Assembly: GCA_945926705.1 (NCBI GenBank)
Contig: CAMEMA010000040.1
Location: 1-7,498, forward strand
Source of the DNA: an uncultured Clostridia bacterium
GTDB lineage: Bacteria; Bacillota; Clostridia; Oscillospirales; Acutalibacteraceae
DNA: 7,498 nucleotides
Reading direction: 5' to 3'
The notes below the pieces were generated by a model, which made no database searches, was not told where the DNA came from, and saw nothing but the letters and a program-made list of their open reading frames with translations. Both the position numbers and the translations under genes were made by a program. Positions 6,439 to 7,498 of the stretch are shown piece after piece (within the stretch, counting starts at the first letter, position 1; each line of letters begins with the position of its first letter).

Positions 6439-7498
6439 ATGGGTCCCATTCATAAAGAGTTTGCATTGGGTAAAAATGCCCAAAACTTTAAAGCATATAT
6501 TTTAAAGCCAGAAATGGGTAAGAAACTGGATGCAGTATTCGTAGATAATAAAGGAAAAAAAATTTTTGTTATATGTAAGGATGCATTGAGTAGTTTAAAA
6601 TATCGTGCATGTTTATACCAGATATCCCAAAGAGGAATGTCGCCAAACAAATGTTACAATTTACCCAAGCTCCAAAATATAGATGCATTTACTACAATTG
6701 ATTTCTGTGATAAAATATTACCTGCTGATTGTAAGAATGGTTTAGTAATTTTAGACAATTCAACCGATGCAACCAATATTGATTCTATCAGAGTACGTAG
6801 AAGTATGATTTATCAATATGGTACGGAATATAAATTCAATAATTTAGGAAAATTCTCACTCGAAGACATAATGGACATCCCTGGAGTATATCATACACAT
6901 TTAGCAGATCATTTAGCATCTGATTATAGTTCCACGTTGTCTCACGGAATAAAATTACTGCCTAAAGACTGGTTGGATTCCTTAGAAGAGTCCGGCTATA
7001 GCGTCAAAAGCAATAGTAATGAATTAATTAATGCACTAAGAAGAGTAGGTATGCCAGCTTCTAATGATAAGGAAACTATAGCTTATATTTCAAGCTTTAT
7101 TACAAATACAAAGCCGTCCAATGGAAATCAAAAGTTATTCCCTCAAGAAAAGGAATGGATAAAAATCCGGAAAAAAAATGATGAAAAATGTGCACAGGAA
7201 CAAGCCGATAGTGAATACATTCAACAAAAAGCAGAAGCGGAACTTAAAGTAAAGCAAACAAAAGAGGCATACGAGAAATCAAAAAAGGAAGAGAAACTAT
7301 TGAAAAAATCACATAGACGTAAAAAACCTATCTACGGCAACGACGGCGCAACCAGCGACAACGACGGCGCAACCAGCGACAACGACGACACAACCTTCGA
7401 AAACGGCGACGACGGCGCAACCAGCGAAAACGACGGCGCACTAAAAGAAGAAGGCTCGAAAAAGAAAAAACCGTCCTTCTTTAAAAGAATCTTGAAAA
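6439..7498 (+). CDS. Unrecognised protein with acidic tandem repeat, 3' end cut by window edge
   Basis: I do not recognise this gene. It is open for 353 codons with no stop before the edge. ATG 6439 follows AAGGAGG (6424-6430) at 8 nt and a perfect promoter, so strong expression is likely. Residues 1 to about 235 look globular, with alternating strand-like (DAVFVDNKGKKIFVICKD, GLVILDN) and helical stretches and five cysteines (46, 58, 72, 90, 98). A cluster with H152, H154, H158 and H169 (YHTHLADH) could bind metal, which is a guess. Residues about 236-296 are highly charged, rich in Lys, Glu and Gln, and probably helical or coiled coil. Residues 301-334 are an acidic heptad repeat (NDGATSD type). 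The last visible residues are basic and aromatic (KKKKPSFFKRILK). There is no signal peptide or transmembrane helix. The body uses host-like A/T-ending codons while the repeat does not. No function is assigned. Confidence 0.85.
   Translation, partial: MGPIHKEFALGKNAQNFKAYILKPEMGKKLDAVFVDNKGKKIFVICKDALSSLKYRACLYQISQRGMSPNKCYNLPKLQNIDAFTTIDFCDKILPADCKNGLVILDNSTDATNIDSIRVRRSMIYQYGTEYKFNNLGKFSLEDIMDIPGVYHTHLADHLASDYSSTLSHGIKLLPKDWLDSLEESGYSVKSNSNELINALRRVGMPASNDKETIAYISSFITNTKPSNGNQKLFPQEKEWIKIRKKNDEKCAQEQADSEYIQQKAEAELKVKQTKEAYEKSKKEEKLLKKSHRRKKPIYGNDGATSDNDGATSDNDDTTFENGDDGATSENDGALKEEGSKKKKPSFFKRILK
7339..7440 (+). repeat. In-frame 21-bp tandem repeat (minisatellite)
   Basis: Two identical 21-bp units (7339-7359, 7360-7380), a diverged one (7381-7401), one lengthened by 6 bp (7402-7428) and a 12-bp partial unit (7429-7440). 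They encode NDGATSD, NDGATSD, NDDTTFE, NGDDGATSE and NDGA. GC is 64 of 102 bases (63%), about twice the local level, and the codons are almost all AAC, GAC, GGC, GCA, ACC and AGC. All length changes are multiples of three, so the frame is kept. Confidence 0.9.

Noticed and set aside
7339..7440. CRISPR array
   Set aside because: The units are contiguous, without unique spacers, and are translated in frame, so this is a coding tandem repeat.

Overview
The window reads as chromosomal DNA of a low-GC Gram-positive bacterium (Bacillota). GC is about one third by eye, A+T-rich codons dominate, Shine-Dalgarno sites are strong (AAGGAG/AAGGAGG), and TTG and GTG starts are in use. A formate-tetrahydrofolate ligase and a UgtP-type diacylglycerol glycosyltransferase point to an anaerobic Clostridia- or Tissierellia-like lineage. 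That placement is inference; no rRNA or other diagnostic marker is present.

Layout: on the minus strand, prfA (peptide chain release factor 1) is followed after 33 nt by the 5' part of a threonylcarbamoyl-AMP synthase gene (TsaC/Sua5), which runs off the left edge. Divergently, on the plus strand, lies a tight three-gene run with 2-nt gaps: a cytosolic VanXY/VanY-like zinc D,D-peptidase, fmt (methionyl-tRNA formyltransferase) and a UgtP/MGDG-synthase-type glycosyltransferase. The last two start with TTG and have their ribosome binding sites inside the tail of the gene before. A hairpin follows the third gene. Next comes fhs, apparently a single-gene unit, with an A+T-rich leader and a clean intrinsic terminator. 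The right end holds an open-ended gene of at least 353 codons that I do not recognise. It lies behind a perfect-consensus sigma-A promoter and an ideal ribosome binding site, and carries a GC-rich 21-bp tandem repeat near its visible 3' end.

How the genes relate: much of the window serves translation and one-carbon metabolism. PrfA ends translation, TsaC/Sua5 starts t6A tRNA modification, Fmt formylates initiator Met-tRNA with 10-formyl-THF, and Fhs makes that 10-formyl-THF. The peptidase and glycosyltransferase act on peptidoglycan precursors or peptides and on membrane glycolipid. Two familiar neighbours are missing: prmC between prfA and the t6A gene, and def before fmt.

The best candidate for something undescribed is the right-end gene. 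Its visible product is a soluble-looking protein with an HxHxxxH cluster, a charged helical stretch, an acidic tandem-repeat segment unlike the rest of the gene in GC and codon use, and a basic-aromatic stretch at the window edge. No gene-free stretch exceeds 300 bases.
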